Part shown: in pieces, positions 1-9,598 of the stretch
Numbering within the stretch: the stretch's first letter is position 1
How the letters are laid out: every line of letters starts with the position of its first letter
Origin: Hyphomicrobiales bacterium
GTDB lineage: Bacteria > Pseudomonadota > Alphaproteobacteria > Rhizobiales > Rhizobiaceae
NCBI GenBank assembly: GCA_900468065.1
Contig: UBTA01000047.1
Coordinates: forward strand, 1 to 64,000
Length of the DNA stretch: 64,000 nucleotides
Direction of reading: 5' to 3'
Notes under the pieces: model-generated
The model's database searches: none
Told to the model about the DNA's origin: nothing
Seen by the model: the letters and a program-made list of their open reading frames with translations, nothing else
Position numbers and translations under genes: made by a program

Positions 1-595
1 CGGTGATGACGACTTTTCTGGCACCGGAGCGTTTGGCGACCATGGCACCCATGATGCCGATCGGACCGGCCCCGGTGACCAGCACATCCTCGCCGACGAC
101 ATCGAAGGACAGCGCCGTGTGTACGGCATTGCCGAACGGATCGAAGATCGCGGCAACCTCGTCCGGCACCTCGTCGGGAATGGCGACGACATTGTATTCC
201 GGAATGCAGACATATTCGCCGAAGGAGCCGGGGCGATGGACGCCAACGCCAAGCGTGTTGCGGCACAGATGCCCCCGGCCCGCCCGGCAATTGCGGCACT
301 TGCCGCAGACGATATGGCCCTCGCCCGAGACGCGCTCACCAACATGATACCGGGTGACGGCCGAGCCGACTTCGGCAATGACGCCGACGAACTCGTGGCC
401 GACAACCATCGGCACCGGAATGGTCTTTTGCGCCCACTGGTCCCAGTTCCAGATATGCACATCGGTGCCGCAGATGGCGGACTTCGTCACCTTGATCAGC
501 ACGTCATTGGGGCCGGGTTCCGGCACCGGGACGTGTTCCATCCACAGGCCGATCTCAGCTTTGGATTTGACGAGCGCCTTCATCATGTTTGTCAT
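1..595 (-). CDS. tdh: L-threonine 3-dehydrogenase, N-terminal part (cut by window edge)
   Basis: Zinc-dependent medium-chain dehydrogenase that oxidises L-threonine to 2-amino-3-ketobutyrate with NAD+. The reading frame on the minus strand starts at the ATG at 595 and is still open at base 1, so about 198 residues are visible. The catalytic zinc region ([12 protein letters not shown], then VVGHEFVG), the four-cysteine structural zinc loop ([15 protein letters not shown]) and the start of the NAD fold ([12 protein letters not shown]) are all readable and match Tdh closely. It lies downstream of kbl on the same strand, separated by a palindromic repeat; the two enzymes catalyse consecutive steps from threonine to glycine. 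Only the C-terminus is missing, and that is due to the window boundary. Confidence 0.95.
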   Translation of the reverse strand, partial: MTNMMKALVKSKAEIGLWMEHVPVPEPGPNDVLIKVTKSAICGTDVHIWNWDQWAQKTIPVPMVVGHEFVGVIAEVGSAVTRYHVGERVSGEGHIVCGKCRNCRAGRGHLCRNTLGVGVHRPGSFGEYVCIPEYNVVAIPDEVPDEVAAIFDPFGNAVHTALSFDVVGEDVLVTGAGPIGIMGAMVAKRSGARKVVIT

Positions 596-629
596 TTTCA
601 GTCCTCAAATATTAAAGCGCTGTGCGCCG

Positions 630-740
630 CCCCTCACCCTAGCCCTCTCCCCGCCAGCGGGGAGAGGGGACGACCGAGGCTGCCGCATCTCCCTTCTCCC
701 CGTTCACGGGGAGAAGGTGCCCGATAGGGCGGATGAGGGG
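630..740. repeat. Mosaic palindromic intergenic repeat between kbl and tdh
   Basis: The 111-bp element is bounded by inverted ends CCCCTCA (630-636) and TGAGGGG (734-740). Inside are two strong hairpins: CCTCTCCCCGC/GCGGGGAGAGG on the left and CTTCTCCCCGT/ACGGGGAGAAG on the right, followed by GGTGCCCGATAGGGCGGA. This layout is that of the abundant rhizobial intergenic mosaic palindromic elements. It sits inside a presumed operon, so it could form a stable mRNA structure between the two cistrons. Confidence 0.8.
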
Positions 741-755
741 CAGCCCTGCGGCCGA

Positions 756-1943
756 TCAAATCACGCCAAGCTCTTTGCCGACCTCTTCGAACATGGCAAT
801 GGCGCGGCGCACATCCGCCTCGCTATGGGCCGCCGACATCTGGGTGCGGATGCGCGCCTGGCCCTTGGGCACGACCGGGAAGGCAAAGCCGACGACATAG
901 ACGCCTTTTTCCAGCATTTTCGCCGCAAAAGCCTGCGCCAGCGACGCATCCCCCAGCATCACCGGTATGATCGGATGGCCCTCGCCGGCCAGCGTGAAGC
1001 CGAGCCTGCCCATCTCGGTGCGAAACAAAGTGGCGTTGGCTTCAAGCCGGGCGCGCAGCGCGTCGCCATTGTCGATCAGGTCGAACACCTTTAGCGATGC
1101 CGCCGCAATCACCGGGGCGAGCGTATTGGAGAACAGATAGGGGCGCGAGCGCTGGCGCAGCCAGTCGACGACCTCGGCTTTTGCCGATGTATAGCCGCCG
1201 GAGGCGCCGCCGAGCGCCTTGCCGAGCGTGCCGGTGATGATATCCACCCTGCCCTCGACGCCGCAATATTCGGCCGAACCGCGGCCATGTTTGCCGACGA
1301 AGCCGACGGCATGGCTGTCATCGACCATGACCATGGCGCCGTATTGTTCGGCAAGGTCGCAGACGCCTTGCAGGTTGGCAATGATGCCGTCCATCGAGAA
1401 GACGCCGTCGGTGGCGATCAGCTTGAAGCGCGAACCCTCGGCCTTCTTCAGTTCTTCCTCCAGTGCCGCCATGTCATTGTTGGCATAGCGGAAGCGCTTG
1501 GCCTTGGAGAGCCGCACGCCGTCGATGATCGAGGCGTGGTTGAGCGCATCGGAGATGATCGCGTCTTCCTCGTTCAACAATGTCTCGAACAGGCCGCCAT
1601 TGGCATCGAAGCAGGAGGAATAGAGGATGGTGTCTTCCATGCCCAGAAACGACGAAATCCGCGCCTCCAGCTGCTTGTGTTCCTCCTGCGTGCCGCAGAT
1701 GAAGCGGACCGAGGCCATGCCATAGCCGTAACGATCGAGCGCCCGTTTGCCGGCCTCGATCAGTTCGGCATTGTCGGCAAGGCCGAGATAGTTGTTGGCG
1801 CAGAAGTTCAAGACCTTGGCACCCGACGCGACCTCGATCTCGCCGGCCTGCCTGGAGACGATCACCCGCTCCGTCTTGTAAAGCCCGGCGGACTTCAAAC
1901 CCGAAAGTTCGGTGGAAAGATGGGACAAAAATGCGGTGCTCAT
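756..1943 (-). CDS. kbl: 2-amino-3-ketobutyrate CoA ligase (glycine C-acetyltransferase)
   Basis: PLP enzyme of the alpha-oxoamine synthase family that cleaves 2-amino-3-ketobutyrate with CoA to glycine and acetyl-CoA, the second step of threonine degradation after Tdh. The protein has 395 residues, close to the usual length. It shows the family features: [11 protein letters not shown] near the N-terminus, [13 protein letters not shown], the DDSHAVGF cofactor-binding stretch and the PLP lysine in GTLGKALGG. The frame stays open to 2141, but the upstream residues are arginine- and proline-rich and unlike the family, whereas MSTAFLSHL matches normal Kbl N-termini; I therefore start at 1943. Transcribed before tdh on the same strand. 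Confidence 0.95.
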   Translation of the reverse strand: MSTAFLSHLSTELSGLKSAGLYKTERVIVSRQAGEIEVASGAKVLNFCANNYLGLADNAELIEAGKRALDRYGYGMASVRFICGTQEEHKQLEARISSFLGMEDTILYSSCFDANGGLFETLLNEEDAIISDALNHASIIDGVRLSKAKRFRYANNDMAALEEELKKAEGSRFKLIATDGVFSMDGIIANLQGVCDLAEQYGAMVMVDDSHAVGFVGKHGRGSAEYCGVEGRVDIITGTLGKALGGASGGYTSAKAEVVDWLRQRSRPYLFSNTLAPVIAAASLKVFDLIDNGDALRARLEANATLFRTEMGRLGFTLAGEGHPIIPVMLGDASLAQAFAAKMLEKGVYVVGFAFPVVPKGQARIRTQMSAAHSEADVRRAIAMFEEVGKELGVI

Positions 1944-2115
1944 TGCAAATGCAGCCTCGTTTGAGCCGATAACGCTTTTCGCGCAACAGCTTTGGGAAAT
2001 TTCCGTCGTGGAACGATGAAGAAGGATTATGACCCTCTGCCAGCCCTCCCTCGGCCTTGCGCTTGCTCTTGGCAGTTTGCCTGAGATGAAGCGAAGGCCG
2101 GGATGGCGATGGCGA

Positions 2116-3201
2116 TTAGGCAGCGGTGGCCGCAAATCCATTATGGCAGAGGTTCTTCAGGTCTTCCAACGACATAGCGTCCAGCTCAAGGGCGGTGAGA
2201 AGGTCATTCTCGGCGGTGAAGTCGCGGCCGTACATGGCCGAGAAAATCCTCACACCGGCTTCGTGCAGCTCTGCGGGATAGCCAGCCAAGCGTCCGATCT
2301 TCGCCGTCATCACCAGACCGAACGGGACATCCTCCGTCACGTAGCGGCTGTCAGCCGTGGTCGGACCGCTACCGCCGTTGCCGGCTTCGTGCATCTCCTG
2401 ATTCATCTGGGAGATGGAGCTGACCGGCACGTGGAACGAAAGATGGAAATGCTGGAAGATGTTGCGCACCTCAAGACCGAGTTTGGCAGCGATCGCGATT
2501 CGCTCCTGGTCGAGGTCCTCCAGAAGACGCCCGACATTCGGCGTCACGTTCTGCCCCTGGCTCCAGCTTTCGCCGCGCTCCATGCGGGTCATGTTACCGA
2601 GCGCGATCCCCATGTGATTTTGCGGGTTGAGGTTAGAAAGCGCGATGGCCATCAGGTTGCCGCGATCAAGGAAACGATCACCAAACAGGTCCTTGCAGAC
2701 TAAGAGACCGGCAGCGCTCCGCGAAGTGGGCACGGTTGCGAGGTCAACCTGTTTGCGTATCGTATTCACATTGACCGATGTCGGGCTCAGCTGCCGTCCG
2801 GACACAGCCGTGGTACCCCAGGCGACAATCGTGGCGACGACGCCGCGCTCGGCGAGCACGCGTGACAGGTACAGCGCTCCAAAAGAGGCATGCGAGCTGA
2901 AGATGACCGTCTGCTGTGAAGTGACATAAGGCGCGATTGCGTCGAGAACAGTCTTGTGGCCGTAGGCCGGCAGCGCAATGACGAGCGCGTCTGCGCCGGT
3001 AACGAGTTCCCCGGCGCTTGCCGCAACGCCCGGGTGGAACGTGCCTTTGATTGCGCCCTCTGCAATCAGCGCCGCGCCCGTGGCCAAGGCTTTGGTGCGC
3101 TCGCCCGACGGTGACCACAACGTCACTTTATGCCCCTGTTGTTCAACGAGTGCCGCCGTTCCAAAGGCGATCGAACCCGCACCAACAATACCTACCCGCA
3201 T
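2116..3201 (-). CDS. NAD/NADP octopine/nopaline dehydrogenase family protein
   Basis: 361-residue protein with an N-terminal Rossmann fold ([11 protein letters not shown], residues 4-14) and an all-helical C-terminal half with the conserved NPQNHMG region, the layout of opine-type dehydrogenases. Family members reversibly join or split an amino acid and a 2-oxo acid through a secondary amine; some act on other N-substituted substrates. The start at 3201 follows an AAGGAAAATGTC ribosome site. It is the last gene of the leftward unit with the ABC importer, monooxygenase and CMD genes, so I infer a catabolic rather than a tumour-opine synthetic role. The substrate cannot be told from sequence. 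Confidence 0.8.
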   Translation of the reverse strand: MRVGIVGAGSIAFGTAALVEQQGHKVTLWSPSGERTKALATGAALIAEGAIKGTFHPGVAASAGELVTGADALVIALPAYGHKTVLDAIAPYVTSQQTVIFSSHASFGALYLSRVLAERGVVATIVAWGTTAVSGRQLSPTSVNVNTIRKQVDLATVPTSRSAAGLLVCKDLFGDRFLDRGNLMAIALSNLNPQNHMGIALGNMTRMERGESWSQGQNVTPNVGRLLEDLDQERIAIAAKLGLEVRNIFQHFHLSFHVPVSSISQMNQEMHEAGNGGSGPTTADSRYVTEDVPFGLVMTAKIGRLAGYPAELHEAGVRIFSAMYGRDFTAENDLLTALELDAMSLEDLKNLCHNGFAATAA

Positions 3202-3251
3202 GACATTTTCCTTCTTCTGCTTAATCTGTCGAATCGGCTAAAAGCCGATCA

Positions 3252-3866
3252 TCATTTTGGACGTATCGATGTCCGCTGCGGTCCCAGCCCGACGTCACCG
3301 GGTGCAACCACAAGGAATGCTCCGGCTCCGACAGGGCCGATGCTCTTCAGCGAATGGGGCACGTCGGCGGCGTAGCGTGCCGTCTCGCCTGCGCGCACCG
3401 TCATCGTGCTGCCGGCACTTCTGACCAGGATCTCGCCTGTGGTGCAGTGCAGATGCTCGATGGTGCCTGCCCCATGAGGGTCGCTTGCCAATTCCCCTTC
3501 TGCCACAAAGCTCAGGAGATACCATTCGATCAGCGAAACCATGTTGGCAGGTGACAGGATCTGCAATGTGCAGGTACCGTCCGCACTGCGGATGGTCGGC
3601 GTCAGGTTTCCGGGCTGGAGATCGATGATGGAACCGCCCCCCCGCTCTTCGCTGGCGCCGCCGATCAGGCTGTTCAGATCGATCTTCAGCGCGCGCGTCA
3701 GATGCCAAAGCGTCCCATAGGTCGGATTGGCATTGCCGCGCTCTATTTCTGACAGCATGGAGCGCGATACACCGGACATAGCCGCCAGCTCTGCGAGCGT
3801 CAGATTCATTTCTTTTCGATAGGCCTGCAGGCGCGGCCCGATTTCGGGCGGATTGTTCGAAAGCAT
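3252..3866 (-). CDS. XRE-family regulator with C-terminal cupin domain
   Basis: 204-residue regulator. Residues about 10-65 form an XRE helix-turn-helix (LAELAAMSGVSRSMLSEIER), and the C-terminal half is a cupin barrel (HLHCTTGEILVRSAGS, then AADVPHSLKSIG). Proteins of this PuuR-like design usually sense a small metabolite and control the adjacent catabolic operon. I start at 3866 because AGAGGGGGAAC lies at good distance before that ATG; an upstream ATG at 3929 would overlap the preceding gene. It lies between the CMD gene and the opine-type dehydrogenase gene in the unit and is the likely local regulator, possibly acting at the repeats at 10850-10902. Confidence 0.85.
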   Translation of the reverse strand: MLSNNPPEIGPRLQAYRKEMNLTLAELAAMSGVSRSMLSEIERGNANPTYGTLWHLTRALKIDLNSLIGGASEERGGGSIIDLQPGNLTPTIRSADGTCTLQILSPANMVSLIEWYLLSFVAEGELASDPHGAGTIEHLHCTTGEILVRSAGSTMTVRAGETARYAADVPHSLKSIGPVGAGAFLVVAPGDVGLGPQRTSIRPK

Positions 3867-3906
3867 GCTTTGTTCCCCCTCTTGCCGAACCAGTGAGCGC
3901 AAGCAA

Positions 3907-4482
3907 TCAATCTCTGATTGGTTCGCCAAGTGTGTGCATGAGCCGGTTGGCCCAGCCGAATAGCGATGTGGACAGGATCAGATCGAGGATCTCGTCCTGA
4001 CCCAACCCAGCCTCCACGAGTGCTGCCAAATCGGCAGTGTCTGCATCGGGAGGGCATTTGGAAAGTTTGACCGCGAACGTCAGGATCGCTTTCAGGCGCG
4101 GACCGATCTCAGCGTGCACTCCATCGGAAAAGATGGCAGCGATGACGTCCTCGTCCTTGGTCAACTGGTTGTAGCGGCTGGCATGCACCGCAGCACAATA
4201 GATGCAATGGTTGACGATGGAGGCACCGACTGCTCCGATTTCACGCTCGGCGCGCGACAAGCCGCCGCGATTGTACATCACCGCGTTGAACAGCGGCGTT
4301 CTGTGTTTCAAGGTTTCGACGTCATGGGCGAGCACCAGAACGTAATCCGAGACCTTGGTATTGGATGGCGTGATCTTCAGCGCCTCGAGCTGTTCGGCGC
4401 TCGCCTCAGCGAGATCGAGCGGGGTGACATAGGGCTTCCAGACCGGGATTTCGGTGGTAAAGTCTTGGACGATGCTGCTCAT
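3907..4482 (-). CDS. AhpD-like peroxidase-related protein (CMD domain)
   Basis: 191-residue carboxymuconolactone-decarboxylase/AhpD-fold protein. The core active-site pattern HCIYCAAVH (CxxC followed by a histidine) is present and is the redox dithiol plus proton relay of AhpD-like peroxidases. It resembles the uncharacterised peroxidase-related subfamily. Its ATG overlaps the stop of the preceding 166-residue CMD gene as ATGA, so the two are probably translationally coupled and may form a mixed oligomer. Context suggests protection against, or use of, peroxide or hydroperoxy intermediates made by the flavin monooxygenase of the same unit; this is inference. Confidence 0.8.
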   Translation of the reverse strand: MSSIVQDFTTEIPVWKPYVTPLDLAEASAEQLEALKITPSNTKVSDYVLVLAHDVETLKHRTPLFNAVMYNRGGLSRAEREIGAVGASIVNHCIYCAAVHASRYNQLTKDEDVIAAIFSDGVHAEIGPRLKAILTFAVKLSKCPPDADTADLAALVEAGLGQDEILDLILSTSLFGWANRLMHTLGEPIRD

Positions 4483-4979
4483 GCCAGACCCCGCATCAAC
4501 TGCAGGCCCACTGTAACCCGGATCTGGTAACTGACGAAAGCAACAAGTTCGGACAGCCGAACGATGTCTTCGTCGGCGATCCCCGCCTCCTGCAGCAATT
4601 CGACGTCGCGGCGGGTCGCATCTTTGGGCGCGTGAGCGACCAAATCGACATGCCTGATGAGGGCCCTTGCCCGAAGGTCGCTGCCACCGTCGAACCAGAT
4701 ATCGGCCAAGCGGACGGCGTTATCGGGCGCACCGGCCTTTTCCAGCATCGCTTCGAAATGGTCTTCAAGGGCCTTGTGATCGTTTATCTTTGCTATGCGC
4801 CAAGCGAGGGCTGCACGCTCGGCACGCGACAGTCCACCGGGATTATCCGGCGTTAGGGCGCCATCATGCGTCTGCTGGGACAGTGCCATAACATCGGCCC
4901 TGCCTGCCACAACATGAGCCAGCGCGCCACCTGGTTCTATGCCAACGATCGCGGCAATCACATCCTCGTTTTCAGCCAT
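4479..4979 (-). CDS. CMD-domain protein, small AhpD-like companion
   Basis: 166-residue protein starting at MAENEDVIAA, preceded by AGGAGAACCGAC. It has the helical CMD/AhpD-type layout (LSRAERAALAWRIAKIN, then ELVAFVSYQIRVTVGLQLM) but lacks the CxxC of its neighbour, so it may be a structural or non-thiol partner. It resembles the family known from Agrobacterium vitis as Avi_7170-like CMD proteins; that assignment is from memory of the family. The frame is open far upstream (to 5282) but that region is the antisense-rich end of the monooxygenase gene. It starts 10 bp after the monooxygenase stop and overlaps the next gene by ATGA. Confidence 0.75.
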   Translation of the reverse strand: MAENEDVIAAIVGIEPGGALAHVVAGRADVMALSQQTHDGALTPDNPGGLSRAERAALAWRIAKINDHKALEDHFEAMLEKAGAPDNAVRLADIWFDGGSDLRARALIRHVDLVAHAPKDATRRDVELLQEAGIADEDIVRLSELVAFVSYQIRVTVGLQLMRGLA

Positions 4980-4989
4980 GTCGGTTCTC

Positions 4990-6483
4990 CTATGCCTGCT
5001 TGCGGGCGCTGGTCTCTGTGTCAGCCGGCAAGGGCGACGGCGTCCACTCATCACCGCGCAATTCCGGCGTATCGTAGTCGAGCAACCGCTGCCAGTACTG
5101 GTCAAAATTCTCGGTATAGAGCTTGGCCGCGATCTCTCTCGCCAGCCATGCCGCCCCTTCGCTGATACCGGGAATGTCGCCACTGACCTTGCCAAGGCTT
5201 GCGGCGGCACCGGAATTGAAGCTGTGGATGTTGGCGAGCCACGGCGCCTGCCCCGGCTCGCGCTCAAGAAAGGTGAAATCATTGGCTAGGTAGGGGAATT
5301 TTCCCAGATCGGCATTGTCCTGGCCAGCCGGCGGGGTGAAACGGTCCTGCCACAACAGGATTTTGTCGGCGTAACCATCGAGTTCCCTGCGTGCCAAGGG
5401 ATCGACGCCGAAACCGGTCCCAAGAATCAGGAAATCGGCTCGAACCGCCTTGCCTTGCGATGTCTCAATGACGATCTCGTCGCCATCGAGTTGCGCCTTT
5501 TCAACCGCCGCATCAAAATGGAAATAGGCATTCGGATGCCGGCTGACGCGCAGCGTCGACCCCCTGGGGGCCGGCGTCTGGGTGCGCAGCGAATAGTTCA
5601 TGATCTGCCAGCGCCTGGCATCACCCAGCTGGGGAAAGGCTGCGGTAAAGCCGAACGAGCCGATGCCCATCAGCTTGTTGATGCAGGGCATTTCCTTGCG
5701 GCGGATGAGATGGCGAACTTCGGCCGCTCCTGCTTCGAGCGCCTCGGCGGCATTGTCGACTGCGGAGGCGCCGACGCCAACAACCACGACCCGCTTGCCG
5801 CGCAGGGCCGCAAAATCGATATTATGTGAAGAGTGTGCCCAGTATTTCTGCGGCAGGCCGTCGATGAAGCCGGGAATGCTGGGATGGCCCATTCCATCAC
5901 GGCCGGTCGCCATCACCACCTTGCGTGCAAGGACCGATTTTTCTCGCGCGCCGTCGCCGGCCAGCATCAGCCGCATCAGCTCGCCCTCGGGCTGGATCAT
6001 CTTGATCTCGACGTCGTTTTCAACCGGCAGGTCGAGCACCTTGCGATACCAGCAGAGGTATTCCATCCACATCGGGCGCGGAATTTTATCAAGGGTCGCC
6101 CATATGTCGTTGCCGAACTGGGCAACGTACCAGGCGCGGAAGGTCAGCGACGCCACGCCAAAGGCAGGCCCAGTCAATTGCTTGGGCGAACGCAACGTCT
6201 CCATGCGAGCATAGGTCAACCATGGTCCCTCAAGGCCGGGCTGATTGCGGTCGAAGATGCGGATGTTCCCTATCCCGGCACCAATCAGCGCGAAACTGGC
6301 GACTAGACCACACATGCCGCCGCCGATGACAACGACATCGTGGACGCGCTCCTCGGAGGCCGTGGGCACCACCCAGTTCGCTGGCGGATAGCACAGGCAG
6401 GCAAGATCGTCGCGAACACGCTGCTCCAGCTCCGGCAGGCTTTTCGCCGCAGATTTGAGCGGTGTCTGTACATTATACGCCAT
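4990..6483 (-). CDS. FAD/NAD(P)-binding monooxygenase
   Basis: 497-residue flavoprotein with an FAD Rossmann motif (VVIGGGMCGL, residues 51-60) and a second nucleotide fold (VVVVGVGASAVDNA) for NADPH, the arrangement of class B flavin monooxygenases and related N- or C-oxygenating enzymes. ILGTGFGVD resembles the conserved ATG region late in the family. The ATG at 6483 follows GGAGGTGAACC. It sits between the ABC importer genes and the two CMD genes, so it probably oxygenates the imported compound. A Baeyer-Villiger or N-hydroxylase activity is equally possible; the exact reaction is not readable. Confidence 0.8.
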   Translation of the reverse strand: MAYNVQTPLKSAAKSLPELEQRVRDDLACLCYPPANWVVPTASEERVHDVVVIGGGMCGLVASFALIGAGIGNIRIFDRNQPGLEGPWLTYARMETLRSPKQLTGPAFGVASLTFRAWYVAQFGNDIWATLDKIPRPMWMEYLCWYRKVLDLPVENDVEIKMIQPEGELMRLMLAGDGAREKSVLARKVVMATGRDGMGHPSIPGFIDGLPQKYWAHSSHNIDFAALRGKRVVVVGVGASAVDNAAEALEAGAAEVRHLIRRKEMPCINKLMGIGSFGFTAAFPQLGDARRWQIMNYSLRTQTPAPRGSTLRVSRHPNAYFHFDAAVEKAQLDGDEIVIETSQGKAVRADFLILGTGFGVDPLARRELDGYADKILLWQDRFTPPAGQDNADLGKFPYLANDFTFLEREPGQAPWLANIHSFNSGAAASLGKVSGDIPGISEGAAWLAREIAAKLYTENFDQYWQRLLDYDTPELRGDEWTPSPLPADTETSARKQA

Positions 6484-6578
6484 GGTTCACCTCCGCCGCC
6501 CGATCGAACTCGTAGTTCGCATGAGCTGCCTTACGTGCCTAGAGACCCGCACTTTAAGCGATGCGAGCCGCTGATTTC

Positions 6579-7664
6579 TCAATTCTGGGCGTGCCGGTCT
6601 GGAATGACCGTCGTGGTCTCTGGCTTCCAGCCGAGCCAGATGTCTTCACTGCTCAGCTGGGCAACATCGCTGGGGTGCACGAGAGTGTTGAGCATGGCGC
6701 CGCCTGCGACTTCGACCATCAGCGAGGTGTGGTTTCCCTTGAACACGCGCTGACGAATCTTGCCCTTGATGCGGTTGCCTAATACCGGCTCGGCAGCCGA
6801 GCAATGGATCGCTTCTGGGCGCAGAACGACGTAAAGATGCTCGCCATGCCGGGGGTCAAGCCCGCCAGGATTGGCCGTAATGGTGATGCCATTCCAGTTC
6901 AGAGCTGCAACATCGCCCTTCGAGCTGATCACTGTGCTGCGCAGCAGGTTGGTCTCACCGATGAAATTGGCAACGAAGACAGATCCGGGCCGGCCGTAGA
7001 GTGTGTTGGGGTCGCCCATTTGCTCGATGCGGCCCTTGTTCATGACGACGATCGTATCGGACATCGTCAGCGCCTCTTCCTGGTCGTGTGTCACGAACAT
7101 GAAAGTCTTGCCGGTTTTTTCCTGGATCGCCTTGAGCTCGATCTGCATCTGCTGGCGCAGTTTGGCATCAAGCGCGGACAGCGGCTCGTCGAGGAGCAGC
7201 ACGTCCGGATCCGGTGCCAGCGCACGCATGAGCGCAACACGCTGGCGCTGGCCGCCCGACAGCTCCGCTGGCAGCCGATTGGCGTAATCCTGAAGCTGGA
7301 CGAGCTCCAGCAGTTCCGACACCCGGCGGTGGATGCGCTGGTTGTCGAAGCCTTTCAATTCAAGTCCGAAAGCAATGTTCTTAGCGACGCTCATATGTGG
7401 AAACAGCGCGTAGTCCTGGAACACAATGTTGACGTTGCGCTTGTTGGGCGGAACCCGGGTCACGTCCTTGCCGCTCAGCATGATGCGGCCGGACGTCGGC
7501 GTCTCGAAGCCGCCAAGCATACGAAGCGACGTGGACTTTCCGCAACCGGAAGGTCCAAGCAGGGTGACGAACTTACCGGCCTCGATGCTGAGGTTCAGGT
7601 TATCGACGGCGACATGCTTGCCGTAGCTCTTGTTGATATTCTCGAATTGAACGACGGGTTCCAT
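6579..7664 (-). CDS. ABC transporter ATPase, spermidine/putrescine (PotA) type
   Basis: 361-residue ATPase of the PotA class. Walker A GPSGCGKST, Q-loop VFQDYALFPHM, signature LSGGQRQRV, Walker B LLLDEPLSALD and the H-loop THDQEE are all intact. The C-terminal third is a TOBE regulatory domain. Its ATG overlaps the stop of the upstream permease as TGATG. It powers import together with the two permeases and the binding protein of this unit. PotA-type systems carry polyamines, aminophosphonates, opines or other cationic amines, which fits the downstream opine-type dehydrogenase. Confidence 0.9.
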   Translation of the reverse strand: MEPVVQFENINKSYGKHVAVDNLNLSIEAGKFVTLLGPSGCGKSTSLRMLGGFETPTSGRIMLSGKDVTRVPPNKRNVNIVFQDYALFPHMSVAKNIAFGLELKGFDNQRIHRRVSELLELVQLQDYANRLPAELSGGQRQRVALMRALAPDPDVLLLDEPLSALDAKLRQQMQIELKAIQEKTGKTFMFVTHDQEEALTMSDTIVVMNKGRIEQMGDPNTLYGRPGSVFVANFIGETNLLRSTVISSKGDVAALNWNGITITANPGGLDPRHGEHLYVVLRPEAIHCSAAEPVLGNRIKGKIRQRVFKGNHTSLMVEVAGGAMLNTLVHPSDVAQLSSEDIWLGWKPETTTVIPDRHAQN

Positions 7665-8458
7665 CAGCGGGTCCTCGCACGGCGGGTGATAAATTCGGCG
7701 TACAATCCGACAGCGGCCGTAACCACCAGGACAATCGTCGCCATTGCGTTGATTTCAGGAGACATGCCGCCTTGCACCTTGGCAAAGATCAGCATGGGTA
7801 GCGTTGGGCGATACCCGCCCAGGAAGAACGTGCGGACGAAATCGTCGATCGACAATAGGACGCAAAAGATCATGCCGCCAAACAGCGCTGGCCCCAGATA
7901 GGGAAGCGTGACGCGGAAGAAGGCAACAATACCGTCAGCCCCGAGATCGCGCGCCGCATCGACGAGATTGCCCGGCATGGAGCGCAGACGTGTGAGAGCC
8001 ATTACCACCACGAACGGTACCGCATGCACCGTATGTCCCAGGATGATGGCCATCGTTCCAGTCGGCATATCGATCGTCGAGATGAAGATGCGCAGCGAAA
8101 TCGCCGAAATCATCCCTGGTACGACGGCGGGCAGGCAGGCGAGAGCGAAGATTATCGTCCGTCCGCGTATGCCATCCGCAACGATCAGCATGGCGATCCA
8201 GGTACCGAGCGTGGTCGCGGCAAGCGTTGAGCCGGCGGCGATCATGATAGAATACAGGCACGCCTCCAGGAACTGCTTGTCCTGCATCACCTTCGCGTAC
8301 CAGTCGAGCGTCCAATCGCCGATCGGAAAGGCGACAAAATTGGCGTCCTTGAAGCTCATCGCCATCATCAGCGTGAGCGGCAGTAGCAGATAGAGGATGA
8401 AGGCCCAATAGAACGCGGTCAGCGTCGTGCGTGGCGCGTCAGAAACCATGTTGCGCAT
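7664..8458 (-). CDS. ABC transporter permease, PotC type
   Basis: 264-residue inner membrane permease with about six transmembrane segments (first one AFYWAFILYLLLPLTLMMA) and the cytoplasmic EAA-type loop (LVDAARDLGADGIVAFFRVT) that docks with the ATPase. Start chosen at MRNMVSDAP (8458), which overlaps the upstream stop as TGATG; further upstream extensions are not permease-like. The end overlaps the ATPase start in the same way, so the three transport genes are tightly coupled. Confidence 0.88.
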   Translation of the reverse strand: MRNMVSDAPRTTLTAFYWAFILYLLLPLTLMMAMSFKDANFVAFPIGDWTLDWYAKVMQDKQFLEACLYSIMIAAGSTLAATTLGTWIAMLIVADGIRGRTIIFALACLPAVVPGMISAISLRIFISTIDMPTGTMAIILGHTVHAVPFVVVMALTRLRSMPGNLVDAARDLGADGIVAFFRVTLPYLGPALFGGMIFCVLLSIDDFVRTFFLGGYRPTLPMLIFAKVQGGMSPEINAMATIVLVVTAAVGLYAEFITRRARTR

Positions 8459-9444
8459 CAGAACGCACTCCCTTTCTTGCCGCCGACGAGGCGCATGAAG
8501 ATCCCAGCGGTGATCAGAGCCGTTACCAACATGATCAGCGCGAAGGCCGCGCCAACCGGCCATTTGTCACTGGCGCCGTGGAAGAAGCCGCTGATGGTTT
8601 CGGGGAACAGCACGGTGTTTGGACCGCCGAGCAGCATGGGGGTTGCAAAGACGCCGATGCAGGTCAGGAACACCAGCGAACAACCCGACACGATGCCATC
8701 CTTGGACAGCGGCAGGATGATTCTGCGGAAGCGTGTGAACGGACCGGCGCCGAGATCGGCGGCAGCGTCCAGATATTGCGAAGGAATCTTCTCGATCGCC
8801 GAGTAAAGCGGCAAAAGCATATAGAGGCAGATCAGGTAGACGAGGCCGAAGCCGAGCGAGAACGAGGTATAGAGCATCGGTATGGGGCGATCGATAAGCC
8901 CGATCTCGCGCAAAAGGACATTGACTGCACCGCGGTTGGCCAAAAGCATGATAACCGAAAATGTGCGGATCAGTTCTCCGGCCCAGAATGGCACCAAGAG
9001 GAGCAACAGGGCCTTTGAGCGGCCCTCCGGCTTGACTATCTTGGCGACATAATACGCAACCGGATAGACAACGACCAACGTTACTGCAGTGGCAGCCGTC
9101 GCAAAGACGAAGCTCTTGATCAACGGCGTAAAATAAAGCGACTCCCGGAAGAAGATCGCATAATTGGCCAAGGTAAAGTGCGATTCCACGCCTGGCTGGA
9201 TCGGGTAGTGGGACAGAAGACTGATCTTCAGCATCTGATAGATCGGGCCGACATGAAGCATAATCAGCCAGATCACCGGCACCCCGGCCAGAAGAAGAAT
9301 GCGGCCGATCCGCGATTCAACCGCAGCACCTAGCGTATGCCGGTAAAGTGCGGAATTGACTATCTGCGCTATGCCGGTCGAATATTTGGGTATGGGCGCG
9401 CCCCGCCCTGCCGCATCCCCGGCTAAAGTGTTGCTATTCACCAT
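8458..9444 (-). CDS. ABC transporter permease, PotB type
   Basis: 328-residue inner membrane permease. It has a hydrophobic first segment (ILLLAGVPVIWLIMLHVGP), several further membrane segments and an EAA loop (YLDAAADLGAGPFTRFRRI). The ATG at 9444 is preferred over a TTG at 9471, although no clear ribosome site precedes it. It is separated from the binding-protein gene by about 150 bp containing GC-rich inverted sequence, a common place for an mRNA hairpin that leaves more binding protein than permease; here this is inference. Confidence 0.85.
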   Translation of the reverse strand: MVNSNTLAGDAAGRGAPIPKYSTGIAQIVNSALYRHTLGAAVESRIGRILLLAGVPVIWLIMLHVGPIYQMLKISLLSHYPIQPGVESHFTLANYAIFFRESLYFTPLIKSFVFATAATAVTLVVVYPVAYYVAKIVKPEGRSKALLLLLVPFWAGELIRTFSVIMLLANRGAVNVLLREIGLIDRPIPMLYTSFSLGFGLVYLICLYMLLPLYSAIEKIPSQYLDAAADLGAGPFTRFRRIILPLSKDGIVSGCSLVFLTCIGVFATPMLLGGPNTVLFPETISGFFHGASDKWPVGAAFALIMLVTALITAGIFMRLVGGKKGSAF

Positions 9445-9598
9445 CAAACAATCTCGGTTGGCGCAGTCCAACTGGTATCGCGGCGCCGCCGGCGGTCAGT
9501 CATTGCGCGTTGTTAGGCTTGAAGGCCCATGGCCGCCCCCCCGCCCGGAGATCACCGAAGCGCTCCGGAACGGGTTGGCTTATGCAAGCTTCGCCTTG

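Noticed and set aside
1944-2141. N-terminal extension of kbl to 2141
   Set aside because: It would overlap the end of the opine-type dehydrogenase gene and adds 66 residues not found in Kbl proteins.
2116-3201. Plant-tumour opine synthase or Ti-plasmid origin
   Set aside because: The gene has a bacterial ribosome site and lies in a bacterial operon; no T-DNA borders or plant-type promoter are seen.
4980-5282. N-terminal extension of the 166-residue CMD protein
   Set aside because: The extra 101 residues are out-of-frame reading of the monooxygenase gene; a clear ribosome site marks 4979 as start.
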